Assembly (NCBI GenBank): GCA_023139225.1
Contig: JAGLNZ010000028.1
Location: forward strand, 1-6,325
Source of the DNA: Desulfobacula sp.
GTDB lineage: Bacteria > Desulfobacterota > Desulfobacteria > Desulfobacterales > Desulfobacteraceae
Length of the DNA stretch: 6,325 bases
Direction: 5' to 3'
Part shown: positions 1 to 6,011 of the stretch, piece after piece
How the letters are laid out: each line of letters starts with the position of its first letter
Numbering within the stretch: the stretch's first letter is position 1
The notes under the pieces: generated by a model
Databases searched by the model: none
What the model was told of the DNA's origin: nothing
What the model saw: only the letters and a program-made list of their open reading frames with translations
Translations under genes and position numbers: made by a program

Positions 1-144
1 AATGAGATTGTATCGGGTATACCGCAGATGCCGCATAGCCGCTGGCGTAAAGTTGTAGCCATTATATCCCGATTACCTGAAATGAGAAAAAATCTTTTTT
101 CTTTTGAAAAAAGATTGAAAAATTTAGAAAATAAAAACGAATAA
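1..144 (+). CDS. lpxD: LpxD, UDP-3-O-acylglucosamine N-acyltransferase (C-terminal end only)
   Basis: The window opens inside a reading frame of 47 codons that ends in TAA at 142-144. Its visible product starts with a 'SGIPQMPHSRWRK' motif followed by an amphipathic, Lys/Glu-rich helix with LPEM, FEKRL and LENKNE. This matches the known LpxD C-terminus, where an 'SGIP..P...WRK' segment leaves the left-handed beta-helix and leads into the C-terminal helix that helps form the trimer. LpxD transfers the second 3-hydroxyacyl chain from acyl-ACP to the 2-amino group of UDP-3-O-acylglucosamine in the cytoplasm. The catalytic part lies outside the window. lpxA begins 11 bases after the stop, so the two are surely co-transcribed. 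The main alternative, another hexapeptide acyltransferase, is unlikely given the SGIP/WRK motif and the neighbours. Confidence 0.85.
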   Translation, partial: NEIVSGIPQMPHSRWRKVVAIISRLPEMRKNLFSFEKRLKNLENKNE

Positions 145-155
145 ACGGAGTAAAG

Positions 156-932
156 ATGATCCAGATTCATCCCACGGCAATTATTGATCCTTTAGCCCAA
201 ATTGATGACAATGTTGAAATAGGTCCTTATGTCATTGTCAAATCAGATGCCTGCATCGGTTCCGGTACCACTATTGGGCCCTATACTACTATTGAACAAT
301 ATGTAAATATTGGACCTGATTGTCAGATTTTTCAATATGCATCTATTGGCGGTGCGCCCCAGGATCTTAAATTCCATGGTGAAAAAACATTTTTAAAAAT
401 TGGCCGGGGAACAATTATCCGGGAATTTGTAACACTCAACCGGGGAACTGAATTCGGCGGAGGTATTACCCAGGTTGGAGAAGAAAACTATTTGATGGCT
501 TATACACATATTGCCCATGATTGTAAAACCGGAAAACAGGTTATTCTTGCAAACAATTCTACACTGGCGGGTCATATTGTAATTGGTGATAATGTTACGG
601 TTGGAGGATTGGTGGCCATTCATCAATTCGTTCAAATTGGAGATTTTGCCTATATCGGCGGGAAATCAGCAGTAGTAAAGGACATTCCACCATATGTGAT
701 TGCAGCCGGTGATCGTGCAACTCTCCACGGTTTGAATAATGTGGGCTTAAAACGTCATAAATTCCCAAAATCAACCCTTCAACAGCTCAAAAAAGCCTAT
801 AGAATTGTTTTTAGAATCGGTTTAACCGTCAAGCAAGCCTCCGAGCGTGTAAAAGCTGAAGTTGAACAAAATCCTGAAGTTAAAAACTTTATGAGATTTA
901 TTGTCGAATCAAACAGAGGTGTTACCAGATAA
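156..932 (+). CDS. lpxA: LpxA, acyl-ACP--UDP-N-acetylglucosamine O-acyltransferase
   Basis: This 258-residue protein has the usual LpxA length. It catalyses the first step of lipid A synthesis, moving a 3-hydroxyacyl chain from ACP to the 3-OH of UDP-GlcNAc in the cytoplasm. Residues about 1-185 are imperfect hexapeptide repeats (IGPYVIV, IGSGTTIGPY, IGDNVTVGG) forming the left-handed beta-helix, and about 190-258 are the helical C-terminal domain. By alignment from memory with E. coli LpxA (offset 4), the catalytic base His125 is His121 in 'HIAHDC'. His122, His144, His160 and Arg204 correspond to His118, His140, His156 and Arg200. The acyl-length position (E. coli Gly173) is Gly169, which in E. 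coli goes with a long C14 chain; the same choice here is inference. GGAG at 147-150 lies 5 bases before the ATG and supports this start. The stop lies inside the first copy of the 24-bp repeat. Confidence 0.96.
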   Translation: MIQIHPTAIIDPLAQIDDNVEIGPYVIVKSDACIGSGTTIGPYTTIEQYVNIGPDCQIFQYASIGGAPQDLKFHGEKTFLKIGRGTIIREFVTLNRGTEFGGGITQVGEENYLMAYTHIAHDCKTGKQVILANNSTLAGHIVIGDNVTVGGLVAIHQFVQIGDFAYIGGKSAVVKDIPPYVIAAGDRATLHGLNNVGLKRHKFPKSTLQQLKKAYRIVFRIGLTVKQASERVKAEVEQNPEVKNFMRFIVESNRGVTR

Positions 933-952
933 CCTGGAGGTCACACGTAAAA
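929..952 (+). repeat. 24-bp direct repeat, copy 1, at the lpxA-lpxI junction
   Basis: This stretch matches 1766-1789 at 22 of 24 positions. The differences are G937 versus A1774 and T941 versus C1778, both transitions. It carries the lpxA stop codon (TAA 930-932) and the strong Shine-Dalgarno sequence GGAGG at 936-940. A small dyad, ACCT-GG-AGGT, covers the Shine-Dalgarno sequence (932-941), but its 2-base loop is too short for a stable hairpin. I saw no other copy in the window. Confidence 0.85.
936..940 (+). promoter_or_regulatory. Ribosome binding site of lpxI, unusually far from the start
   Basis: GGAGG ends 15 bases before the lpxI ATG at 956, longer than the common 5-9 base spacing. 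No in-frame ATG, GTG or TTG lies between this site and 956, and the protein beginning MRIGLIAGGG is the expected family N-terminus, so the start is kept. The long spacer (TCACACGTAAAACAA) may lower initiation. Confidence 0.6.
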
Positions 953-955
953 CAA

Positions 956-1774
956 ATGAGAATCGGACTTATAGCCGGCGGTGGACAATTCCCTGTCCTT
1001 TTTTCAACAAAGGCTGCAAAGAAAGGATATAAAGTTTTTGCTATAGGTTTTAACTCTGAAACTGATAAAATCCTTGAGGATTATGTTGAAGAGCTAAAAT
1101 GGATTTACCTGGGACAGGTTTCCAAGCTGATTAAATATTTCAAGCAGCATAGGATTACTCAAGCCGTTATGCTGGGCACTATTAAAAAAACAAATATTTT
1201 CAAAGATATTCGCCCTGACTTTAAGGCGCTTTCCTTTATTGCAAAAACAGCCGGAACCCATGACGATTCAGTATTAACCTCTTTTGCAAATTTACTTTCC
1301 AAGGAAGGCATCAAAATTTTACCCTCTACATTTCTTCTTCCTGAATTGGTTAGCCCTAAAGGGTGCTGGACAAAAAGAAAGCCTGATAGGGCTGAAAAAA
1401 AAGATATTGCATCAGGATGGAAAATTGCAAAAGAAATCGGAAAACTCGATATTGGCCAATGTATTATAATCAGTAACGGAACGGTTCTTGCTGTTGAAGC
1501 CATTGATGGAACAGATGCAACCATTATAAGAGGCGGTTTATTATCTCATAATAATGGTGCAGTAGTGGTTAAGCTTTCCAAGCCCTCTCAGGATCTAAGA
1601 TTTGATCTTCCTTCCACAGGCTGTAGAACCATTGAAACCATGCATAAAGCAGGTGCAAAGGTCCTTGCACTTGAGGCTGATAAATCCATTGCTTTTGACA
1701 GGCAGGAAATGATAACCCTTGCAGACAAACATAATATATCCATTATTGGGTTTACAGATGATGACATAACCTGA
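956..1774 (+). CDS. lpxI: LpxI, UDP-2,3-diacylglucosamine diphosphatase
   Basis: This 272-residue protein belongs to the LpxI family (formerly DUF1009). It hydrolyses UDP-2,3-diacylglucosamine to 2,3-diacylglucosamine-1-phosphate (lipid X) and UMP, doing at the cytoplasmic membrane face the job that LpxH does in E. coli. The N-terminal domain opens with 'IGLIAGGGQFP' (residues 3-13), followed by 'YLGQVSKLI' and 'THDDSVL' (101-107). The C-terminal domain has 'NGTVLAVEAIDGTD' (174-187) and the conserved 'RFDLPSTG' (215-222), where Asp217 is a likely metal-binding or catalytic acidic residue by family pattern. Length is close to that of the Caulobacter protein. It sits 23 bases after lpxA and 14 before lpxB, which confirms the role. 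Its ends lie in or beside two copies of a 24-bp repeat; the last two codons (Ile-Thr) and the stop are inside copy 2. Confidence 0.93.
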   Translation: MRIGLIAGGGQFPVLFSTKAAKKGYKVFAIGFNSETDKILEDYVEELKWIYLGQVSKLIKYFKQHRITQAVMLGTIKKTNIFKDIRPDFKALSFIAKTAGTHDDSVLTSFANLLSKEGIKILPSTFLLPELVSPKGCWTKRKPDRAEKKDIASGWKIAKEIGKLDIGQCIIISNGTVLAVEAIDGTDATIIRGGLLSHNNGAVVVKLSKPSQDLRFDLPSTGCRTIETMHKAGAKVLALEADKSIAFDRQEMITLADKHNISIIGFTDDDIT

Positions 1775-1789
1775 AGGCCACACGTAAAA
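1766..1789 (+). repeat. 24-bp direct repeat, copy 2, at the lpxI-lpxB junction
   Basis: This is the second copy of the repeat at 929-952. Here it encodes the last two residues and the TGA stop (1772-1774) of lpxI, the lpxB Shine-Dalgarno sequence (GAAGG 1773-1777, 11 bases before the ATG), and the A of the lpxB ATG. The stop codon depends on A1774. With the G found in copy 1 the codon would be TGG, and lpxI would run on to a TGA at 1790-1792, overlapping the lpxB start as ATGA. Confidence 0.85.
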
Positions 1790-2946
1790 TGACTTTTCCG
1801 GGCAAATTAAAACACATCATGGTTCTTACCGGTGAACCATCCGGTGATTTTCATGCAGGGCATCTTGTAAGGCAGATCAAACAATTTAACAGCAGAATTT
1901 ATTTTTCCGGCATTGGCGGAACCCATCTCGAAAATCAGGATGTAGATCTTTTCTATAACATTGCCAATCTTTCTGCAATGGGTATTACTGAAGTTCTCAT
2001 GCAGTTTAGACAGATAAAAAAAGCCTTTGATTTATTTAAGGAAAAGCTTAGAAGTAATCAACCGGATCTAATTATACTCGTTGATTACCCGGGATTTAAT
2101 TTAAAAGCCGCCCAGTTTGCCAAAGATTATTACAGCATTAAAATTTTATATTATATTACACCAAAGGTATGGGCATGGAAAAAATCAAGGCTTAAGAAGA
2201 TAAAGGCATATGCAGACCATGCAGCATTGATACTGCCTTTTGAAGAAAAAATGTTTAAAAAGGCCGGCATTCCATCTACTTATGTGGGTAATCCTCTAAT
2301 GGATGAGTATCCTGAAAATTTATCAAAACCTTTCCTTCGATCCGGGAAGTTTTTATCAAAAAATAAAGATTCATTGATTATAGGCCTTCTTCCAGGGTCC
2401 AGAAAAGCTGAAATAAAAAATCTGCTTGAAATAATGATCAAATCCGGTGATCTGATTCATCAAAATAATAAAAAAGTCACTTTTATAATTTCCCGGGCAG
2501 GTTCAATACAAAGACAAAGCATAGAAAAAATTGTAAACAAATTTGAAAAAAATTATTTGTTTCAAATCAATGATGGACCGGTTAAACAAATTTTTTTAAA
2601 ATCAAATCTTGTTATTGCCGCTTCCGGAACTGTCACCCTTGAAGCTGCTCTTTGCTGTGTTCCCACCATCATTATCTACAAAATGTCTGGTGTGAGTTTT
2701 TCCATCGCAAAATTGCTTGTGAATGTAAAGTATGCAGGACTTGCAAATTTGATTGTTAACCAACAAGTGATGCCTGAACTTCTGCAAGATGATGCCACAC
2801 CCTGTAAAATAAGCAAAAAAGCTTTATATATGCTTGATCATTTAGTTGAATTTGAAGACCGGTTACAAATGGTCAGAAAATTACTTGGAAAAAAAGGGGC
2901 ATCAAAAAGGGCTGCCAATATTGCAATTAATATGGTTACAGGATAA
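1789..2946 (+). CDS. lpxB: LpxB, lipid-A-disaccharide synthase
   Basis: This 385-residue GT19 glycosyltransferase has typical family length. It condenses UDP-2,3-diacylglucosamine with lipid X to give the beta-1,6-linked lipid A disaccharide phosphate at the inner face of the cytoplasmic membrane. The N-terminal Rossmann-like half has 'GEPSGDFHAG' (15-24), 'GIGG' (41-44), 'SAMGITEVL' (62-70), 'VDYPGFN' (98-104, with the conserved Asp99) and 'YITPKVWAWKKSR' (122-134). The middle has 'YVGNPLMDE' (165-173) and 'LPGSRKAEI' (201-209). The C-terminal half has the nucleotide-binding 'ASGTVTLEAAL' (278-288) and 'GLANLIVNQQVMPELLQ' (317-333). GAAGG upstream supports the ATG; the next in-frame ATG at 1819 has no ribosome site and would cut close to the conserved N-terminus. 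It is the last lpx gene here, with no strong terminator after it. Confidence 0.96.
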   Translation: MTFPGKLKHIMVLTGEPSGDFHAGHLVRQIKQFNSRIYFSGIGGTHLENQDVDLFYNIANLSAMGITEVLMQFRQIKKAFDLFKEKLRSNQPDLIILVDYPGFNLKAAQFAKDYYSIKILYYITPKVWAWKKSRLKKIKAYADHAALILPFEEKMFKKAGIPSTYVGNPLMDEYPENLSKPFLRSGKFLSKNKDSLIIGLLPGSRKAEIKNLLEIMIKSGDLIHQNNKKVTFIISRAGSIQRQSIEKIVNKFEKNYLFQINDGPVKQIFLKSNLVIAASGTVTLEAALCCVPTIIIYKMSGVSFSIAKLLVNVKYAGLANLIVNQQVMPELLQDDATPCKISKKALYMLDHLVEFEDRLQMVRKLLGKKGASKRAANIAINMVTG

Positions 2947-2963
2947 TATCGGCAATATTAAAT

Positions 2964-3025
2964 TTGACAAACCAAGTTAAATATTATTAGAGTAATTTCA
3001 TAAAAATTACAATTATGGTTATAGT
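2964..3025 (+). promoter_or_regulatory. Possible promoter region for the CorC-family gene
   Basis: The AT-rich gap 2947-3051 contains a perfect TTGACA at 2964-2969 with only a poor -10 (TATTAG 2985-2990, 15-base spacer). A second candidate is TTCATA at 2997-3002 with TATAGT at 3020-3025, spacer 17. Two small AT-only or AT-rich dyads (2944-2960 and 2992-3010) are also present, but neither has the GC-rich stem and T-run of an intrinsic terminator. The gene may have its own promoter or be read through from lpxB. Confidence 0.3.
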
Positions 3026-3054
3026 TAATAAATTAAGGATTATTATTTGCTTTG

Positions 3055-4296
3055 ATGACTTTTGAATTGACGCTACTTGTTATAGGCCTTTTTTTATCCG
3101 GCTTTTTTTCTTCTTCTGAAACAGCTCTTTTTTCAATCAGCAAAATCAAGGCGCTTCATATTGCCAAAGACGGTTCTAAAACAGGACTTTTGATTTTAAA
3201 GATGAAAGAGGATTCCCATACACTTTTAACCACTATTTTGATTGGAAATAACCTTGTAAATATTGGTGCTTCAGCCATTGCCACCTCCATTGCCATTTCA
3301 TACTTTAAATCCAATGCTGTTGGTATTGCAACCGGCATTATGACGATGCTCATTCTTGTTTTTGGCGAAATTTTCCCAAAATCATTTGCCAATCACAATA
3401 ATATTCTTGTTGCCAGGTTTGTAATTTATCCGCTTTACTGGCTTTCAAAATTATTTTTTCCGTTGATCTATACGTTGAGTTTTATACCCAAGCTTCATGG
3501 AACAATTGATACGCCTCATGAAACCGTGACGGAAGACGAGTTGATGACCATGGTGGAAGTGGTGGAAGAAGAAGGAGAAATTAAAGAAGAAGAAAAAGAA
3601 TTTATTACCAATATCTTTGAATTTGATGACACCTCGTGCTCGGAAATCATGACCCCCAGGGCAGATATGTTTGCCATTGATGTATCACAGGACATTGATA
3701 TTAAAAATGTTTTAAAAACCGGGTATTCCAGAATTCCTGTGATTGAAGACAGCATTGATAATATTATTGGAATTTTACATGTGAAAGATTTGTTTGCAAG
3801 TTTTCAAAAAGCCTGTGCATCTGAATCTGACACATCTCTGGATGTTAAACAGATCATGAAAAAACCATATTTTATTCCCGAATCCCAAAAACTTGATGCC
3901 CTGTTACAAAATTTTAAGCAGAAAAAAAACCATATTGCCGTTGTTGTGGATGAGCATGGGGGGGTGTCCGGCATTGTCACTCTTGAAGACGTTGTTGAAG
4001 AGATTGTTGGCGAAATAATAGATGAAACCGACAGAATGGTTCCTGATGTTGTAAAACTTAAGGGCAATAAATGGCTGATTACAGGAAAGATTGATATTGA
4101 TGATTTAAATAAAGAGATTAAAATTGAAATACCAGAATCAAATACCTATGATACATTTTCTGGATTTTTCCTTGAACAGATTGGCCGAATTCCAAAGCCC
4201 GGAGAATCAATTACTATGAATCAATGGGTGGCGACGGTTAAAGATATGGATGGAAACAGGATACAAAGCTTTATCCTGAAAAAAGAATCCTCTTAG
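3055..4296 (+). CDS. CorC/HlyC-family membrane protein (DUF21, CBS pair, CorC domain)
   Basis: A 413-residue integral membrane protein with the CNNM/CorB layout, often annotated 'hemolysin'. The family is linked to magnesium or other divalent-cation export; the ion here is inference. DUF21 covers about 1-148, with hydrophobic segments near 4-24, 56-80, 91-108 and 120-147. It shows 'SSSETALFSISK' (19-30), 'GNNLVN' (64-69) and 'GEIFPK' (104-109), whose Ser, Asn and Glu are the conserved polar residues in the membrane. An acidic helix (about 158-188) leads to two CBS domains: 'MTPRADMFAID...SRIPV' (199-229) with 'GILHVKDLF', and 'VVVDEHGGVSGIVTLEDVVEEIVGEI' (297-321). The C-terminal CorC domain (about 332-410) has 'TYDTFSGFF' and 'IGRIPKPGE'. 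AAGGA at 3035-3039 is 15 bases from this ATG and 12 from an in-frame TTG at 3052, which is an alternative start. Confidence 0.9.
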   Translation: MTFELTLLVIGLFLSGFFSSSETALFSISKIKALHIAKDGSKTGLLILKMKEDSHTLLTTILIGNNLVNIGASAIATSIAISYFKSNAVGIATGIMTMLILVFGEIFPKSFANHNNILVARFVIYPLYWLSKLFFPLIYTLSFIPKLHGTIDTPHETVTEDELMTMVEVVEEEGEIKEEEKEFITNIFEFDDTSCSEIMTPRADMFAIDVSQDIDIKNVLKTGYSRIPVIEDSIDNIIGILHVKDLFASFQKACASESDTSLDVKQIMKKPYFIPESQKLDALLQNFKQKKNHIAVVVDEHGGVSGIVTLEDVVEEIVGEIIDETDRMVPDVVKLKGNKWLITGKIDIDDLNKEIKIEIPESNTYDTFSGFFLEQIGRIPKPGESITMNQWVATVKDMDGNRIQSFILKKESS

Positions 4297-4435
4297 TTTT
4301 ATTGAATTTGCCAAGAGCCTGGCATTTAGGTGTTTCTGAATCACTATCCATAAATTTGTGAATTTCAATTTCTTTTGAAAAAGTTACAACACATTGCAAA
4401 TCAGATCCAATATGCTTGAATATGCCAAGAAGTGG
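4274..4435 (-). other. Unexplained minus-strand open frame, possible gene remnant
   Basis: Read on the minus strand, 54 codons are open between a TGA at 4436-4438 and a TAA at 4271-4273. The translation is protein-like, with segments such as 'LLGIFKHIGSDLQ', 'VVTFSKEIEIHKFMDSDSE' and 'ALGKFNKTKR'. The only in-frame ATG is internal (4349-4351, leaving 26 codons) and no clear ribosome site precedes it or the TTG at 4397-4399. The frame overlaps the last 23 bases of the CorC-family coding region and its stop. I do not recognise the sequence. It could be the 3' remnant of a lost gene, part of a dispersed intergenic repeat, or chance. The rest of 4297-4440 shows nothing else. Confidence 0.25.
4309..4327 (+). 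terminator. Weak possible terminator after the CorC-family gene
   Basis: TGCCA (4309-4313), loop AGAGCC, and TGGCA (4320-4324) form a 5-bp stem followed by only TTT. It sits 13 bases after the stop at 4294-4296. The stem is short and the T-run poor, so termination here is uncertain. Confidence 0.25.
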
Positions 4436-4443
4436 TCAGAAAT

Positions 4444-4482
4444 AAAAAAAGCTGAAAAAGTCTGTTAGGACTGGATCAGCTT
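4444..4482 (-). terminator. Intrinsic terminator of tRNA-Lys
   Basis: On the minus strand an outer 7-bp stem, AAGCTGA/TCAGCTT (plus-strand 4476-4482 and 4449-4455), encloses an inner 4-bp stem, AGTC/GACT (4469-4472 and 4459-4462). It is followed by a run of seven Ts (plus-strand A 4444-4450; the last two overlap the stem). It lies 8 bases past the tRNA CCA end, the expected place for a rho-independent terminator. Confidence 0.75.
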
Positions 4483-4490
4483 ATTTTATA

Positions 4491-4566
4491 TGGTGGGCCG
4501 TCAGGGAGTCGAACCCGGGACCTACTGATTAAGAGTCAGTTGCTCTACCAGTTGAGCTAACGGCCC
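4491..4566 (-). tRNA. tRNA-Lys (anticodon CUU), CCA encoded
   Basis: The minus strand folds as a complete 76-base cloverleaf. The acceptor stem is GGGCCGT/ACGGCCC with 7 pairs, then A73 and an encoded CCA. The D stem is GCTC/GAGC with loop AACTGGTA, the anticodon stem ACTGA/TCAGT with loop CTCTTAA (anticodon CTT), the variable loop AGGTC, and the T loop TTCGACT. It decodes AAG. The T stem, CCGGG/CCCTG, has one C-U mismatch at 50:64; everything else is canonical. It has its own promoter and terminator, so it is a single-gene unit convergent with the CorC-family gene and divergent from hemL. Confidence 0.97.
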
Positions 4567-4583
4567 ATAAAATTAACGCGGCA

Positions 4584-4612
4584 AATTTAACAGTCAATCT
4601 TAAAAATGTCAA
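4584..4612 (-). promoter_or_regulatory. Sigma70-like promoter of tRNA-Lys
   Basis: On the minus strand a perfect -35 TTGACA (plus-strand 4607-4612) is followed by a 17-base spacer and a -10 TAAATT (4584-4589). The -10 matches TATAAT at 4 of 6 positions. A GC-rich discriminator (TGCCGCG) follows, a feature of stable-RNA promoters under stringent control. The tRNA 5' end is at 4566, which allows a short leader. Confidence 0.65.
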
Positions 4613-4647
4613 TAGGTTTTTAAATTTGGAGGCTTGTCAAAAAGCGG

Positions 4648-4677
4648 TTGACCCTTTAATTGCAGGTTTGATATACT
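4648..4677 (+). promoter_or_regulatory. Sigma70-like promoter of hemL
   Basis: TTGACC (4648-4653, 5 of 6) and TATACT (4672-4677, 5 of 6) are separated by 18 bases. Transcription would start near 4684, leaving a leader of about 38 bases. The -35 lies 35 bases from the -35 of the divergent tRNA-Lys promoter, so the two share one regulatory gap. Confidence 0.65.
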
Positions 4678-4709
4678 CAAATGTTTATATATGATTATTT
4701 TCAATAATG

Positions 4710-4714
4710 AAGGA
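4710..4714 (+). promoter_or_regulatory. Ribosome binding site that sets the hemL start
   Basis: AAGGA lies 7 bases before the ATG at 4722. It falls just after an upstream in-frame ATG at 4707, which itself has no Shine-Dalgarno sequence in front of it. This favours 4722 as the true start. Confidence 0.75.
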
Positions 4715-4721
4715 ATACAAT

Positions 4722-6005
4722 ATGCTGACATCAAAATCAGAAAATCTTTTTAAAGAAGCCCAAAATTTAATTCCCGGAGGGGTGAATTCTCCGGTAAGGG
4801 CCTGTGGTTCAGTGGGAGGACAGCCGATATTCATCGAAAAGGGAGATAAATCCAAGATTTATGATGCTGATGGAAACGAATATATTGATTATATACTTTC
4901 CTGGGGGCCTTTAATTTTAGGACACAGACCTGCCTGTGTTATCGAAGCCTTAAAAAAGGTTCTTAAAACAGGTACAAGTTTTGGTGCGCCAACCGAACTT
5001 GAAACAGATCTTGCCCGTCTTGTTATTGATAGGGTGCCTTCGATAGAAATGATCAGGATGGTAAATTCCGGTACTGAAGCGACTATGAGCGCGATTCGTC
5101 TTGCCCGCGGATATACGGGCAGGGATATCATTATAAAGTTTGACGGTTGTTATCACGGCCATGCTGATACGCTTCTTGTTGCAGCAGGATCAGGGGTTGC
5201 AACCTTGGGTATCCCAGGAAGCCCGGGCGTGCCTGAGTCGGTTATTTCAAGTACCTTATCCCTGAAATACAATGATATTGAAGGGTTTGTAAAAATTATG
5301 GAAGAAAAGGGTGATAAGGTTGCCGGTGTCATTCTTGAACCTGTTGCCGGTAACATGGGCATGGTGCCTCCGGTGGACGGCTTTCTTGAAACATTGCGGG
5401 AATATACTTTAAAATTTGGATCAGTCCTGATTTTTGATGAAGTCATGACAGGATTCAGGGTTGCAAAAGGATCTGCCCAGGGCTTGTTTGGCATAACACC
5501 GGATCTTTCCTGTTTTGGGAAGGTGATTGGCGGCGGCCTGCCGGTTGGTGCCTATGGCGGTCGAAAAGAAATTATGGATCATATCGCTCCTGTCGGAAGT
5601 GTGTATCAGGCAGGAACCCTTTCAGGCAATCCATTGGCAATGGCAGCAGGCATTGCTACTCTGAAAGAGCTTCAGGATAATAATGTCTATGAAACACTTG
5701 ATAAAAAAACCGAAAAGCTAATGAATGGATTCCAGGCTGCTGCAGACAATGCCGGGATCAGTTTGAAAACAGGTCATGTGGGATCTATGGCAGGATTCTT
5801 TTTTAATGGCGAAGATGTCCATAATTTTGATGATGCGAAAAATTGTGATTTGGAAAGGTTTGCTAAATTTTACAGGATCATGCTTGAAAATGGTGTATAT
5901 CTTGCACCATCACAATTTGAAGCCTGCTTTGTTTCTTTGGCACATTCAGATGATGATATTGAACAGACGATTACAATTGCACAAAAAGCAATGGCGGCTC
6001 TTTAA
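4722..6005 (+). CDS. hemL: HemL, glutamate-1-semialdehyde 2,1-aminomutase
   Basis: This 427-residue PLP enzyme (class III aminotransferase fold) converts glutamate-1-semialdehyde to 5-aminolevulinate in the cytoplasm. That is the last step of the C5 route to haem, sirohaem and other tetrapyrroles. From the N-terminus it shows '[11 protein letters not shown]' (18-28), '[10 protein letters not shown]' (48-57), '[16 protein letters not shown]' (114-129, phosphate binding), 'GCYHGHAD' (142-149, with the ring-stacking Tyr144), 'EPVAGNMG' (206-213), and 'FDEVMTGFR' (238-246, with Asp239 contacting the pyridine nitrogen). The PLP lysine, Lys267, is in '[17 protein letters not shown]', followed by '[10 protein letters not shown]'. 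Length equals the family norm when started at 4722; the in-frame ATG at 4707 would add five residues but lacks a ribosome site. It has its own promoter and is followed after 6 bases by mpl, suggesting co-transcription. Confidence 0.97.
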   Translation: MLTSKSENLFKEAQNLIPGGVNSPVRACGSVGGQPIFIEKGDKSKIYDADGNEYIDYILSWGPLILGHRPACVIEALKKVLKTGTSFGAPTELETDLARLVIDRVPSIEMIRMVNSGTEATMSAIRLARGYTGRDIIIKFDGCYHGHADTLLVAAGSGVATLGIPGSPGVPESVISSTLSLKYNDIEGFVKIMEEKGDKVAGVILEPVAGNMGMVPPVDGFLETLREYTLKFGSVLIFDEVMTGFRVAKGSAQGLFGITPDLSCFGKVIGGGLPVGAYGGRKEIMDHIAPVGSVYQAGTLSGNPLAMAAGIATLKELQDNNVYETLDKKTEKLMNGFQAAADNAGISLKTGHVGSMAGFFFNGEDVHNFDDAKNCDLERFAKFYRIMLENGVYLAPSQFEACFVSLAHSDDDIEQTITIAQKAMAAL

Positions 6006-6011
6006 AATCAA

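Noticed and set aside
1159..1524. A 121-codon minus-strand open frame inside lpxI
   Set aside because: It lies wholly antisense to a well-supported lpxI with conserved motifs, and its Ser/Pro/Ile-rich translation looks like a shadow frame.
2944..3010. Two small dyads after lpxB (TAATAT/ATATTA and GTAATTT/AAATTAC) as terminators
   Set aside because: The stems are almost all A-T pairs and no T-run follows, so they do not form a credible intrinsic terminator.
4408..4425. Short tandem motif AATATGC occurring twice
   Set aside because: Two copies of seven AT-rich bases are easily due to chance, with no wider repeat structure around them.
4491..4566. tRNA-Lys as an integration site for a mobile element
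   Set aside because: No integrase, no repeated tRNA 3' segment and no change in base composition is visible on either side within the window.
4707..4721. Upstream ATG of hemL that would add five residues
   Set aside because: The AAGGA ribosome site lies after this ATG and at a proper 7-base distance from the ATG at 4722; the shorter protein has the family length.
5153..5494. A 113-codon minus-strand open frame inside hemL
   Set aside because: It is antisense to the conserved catalytic core of HemL and has no recognisable domain.
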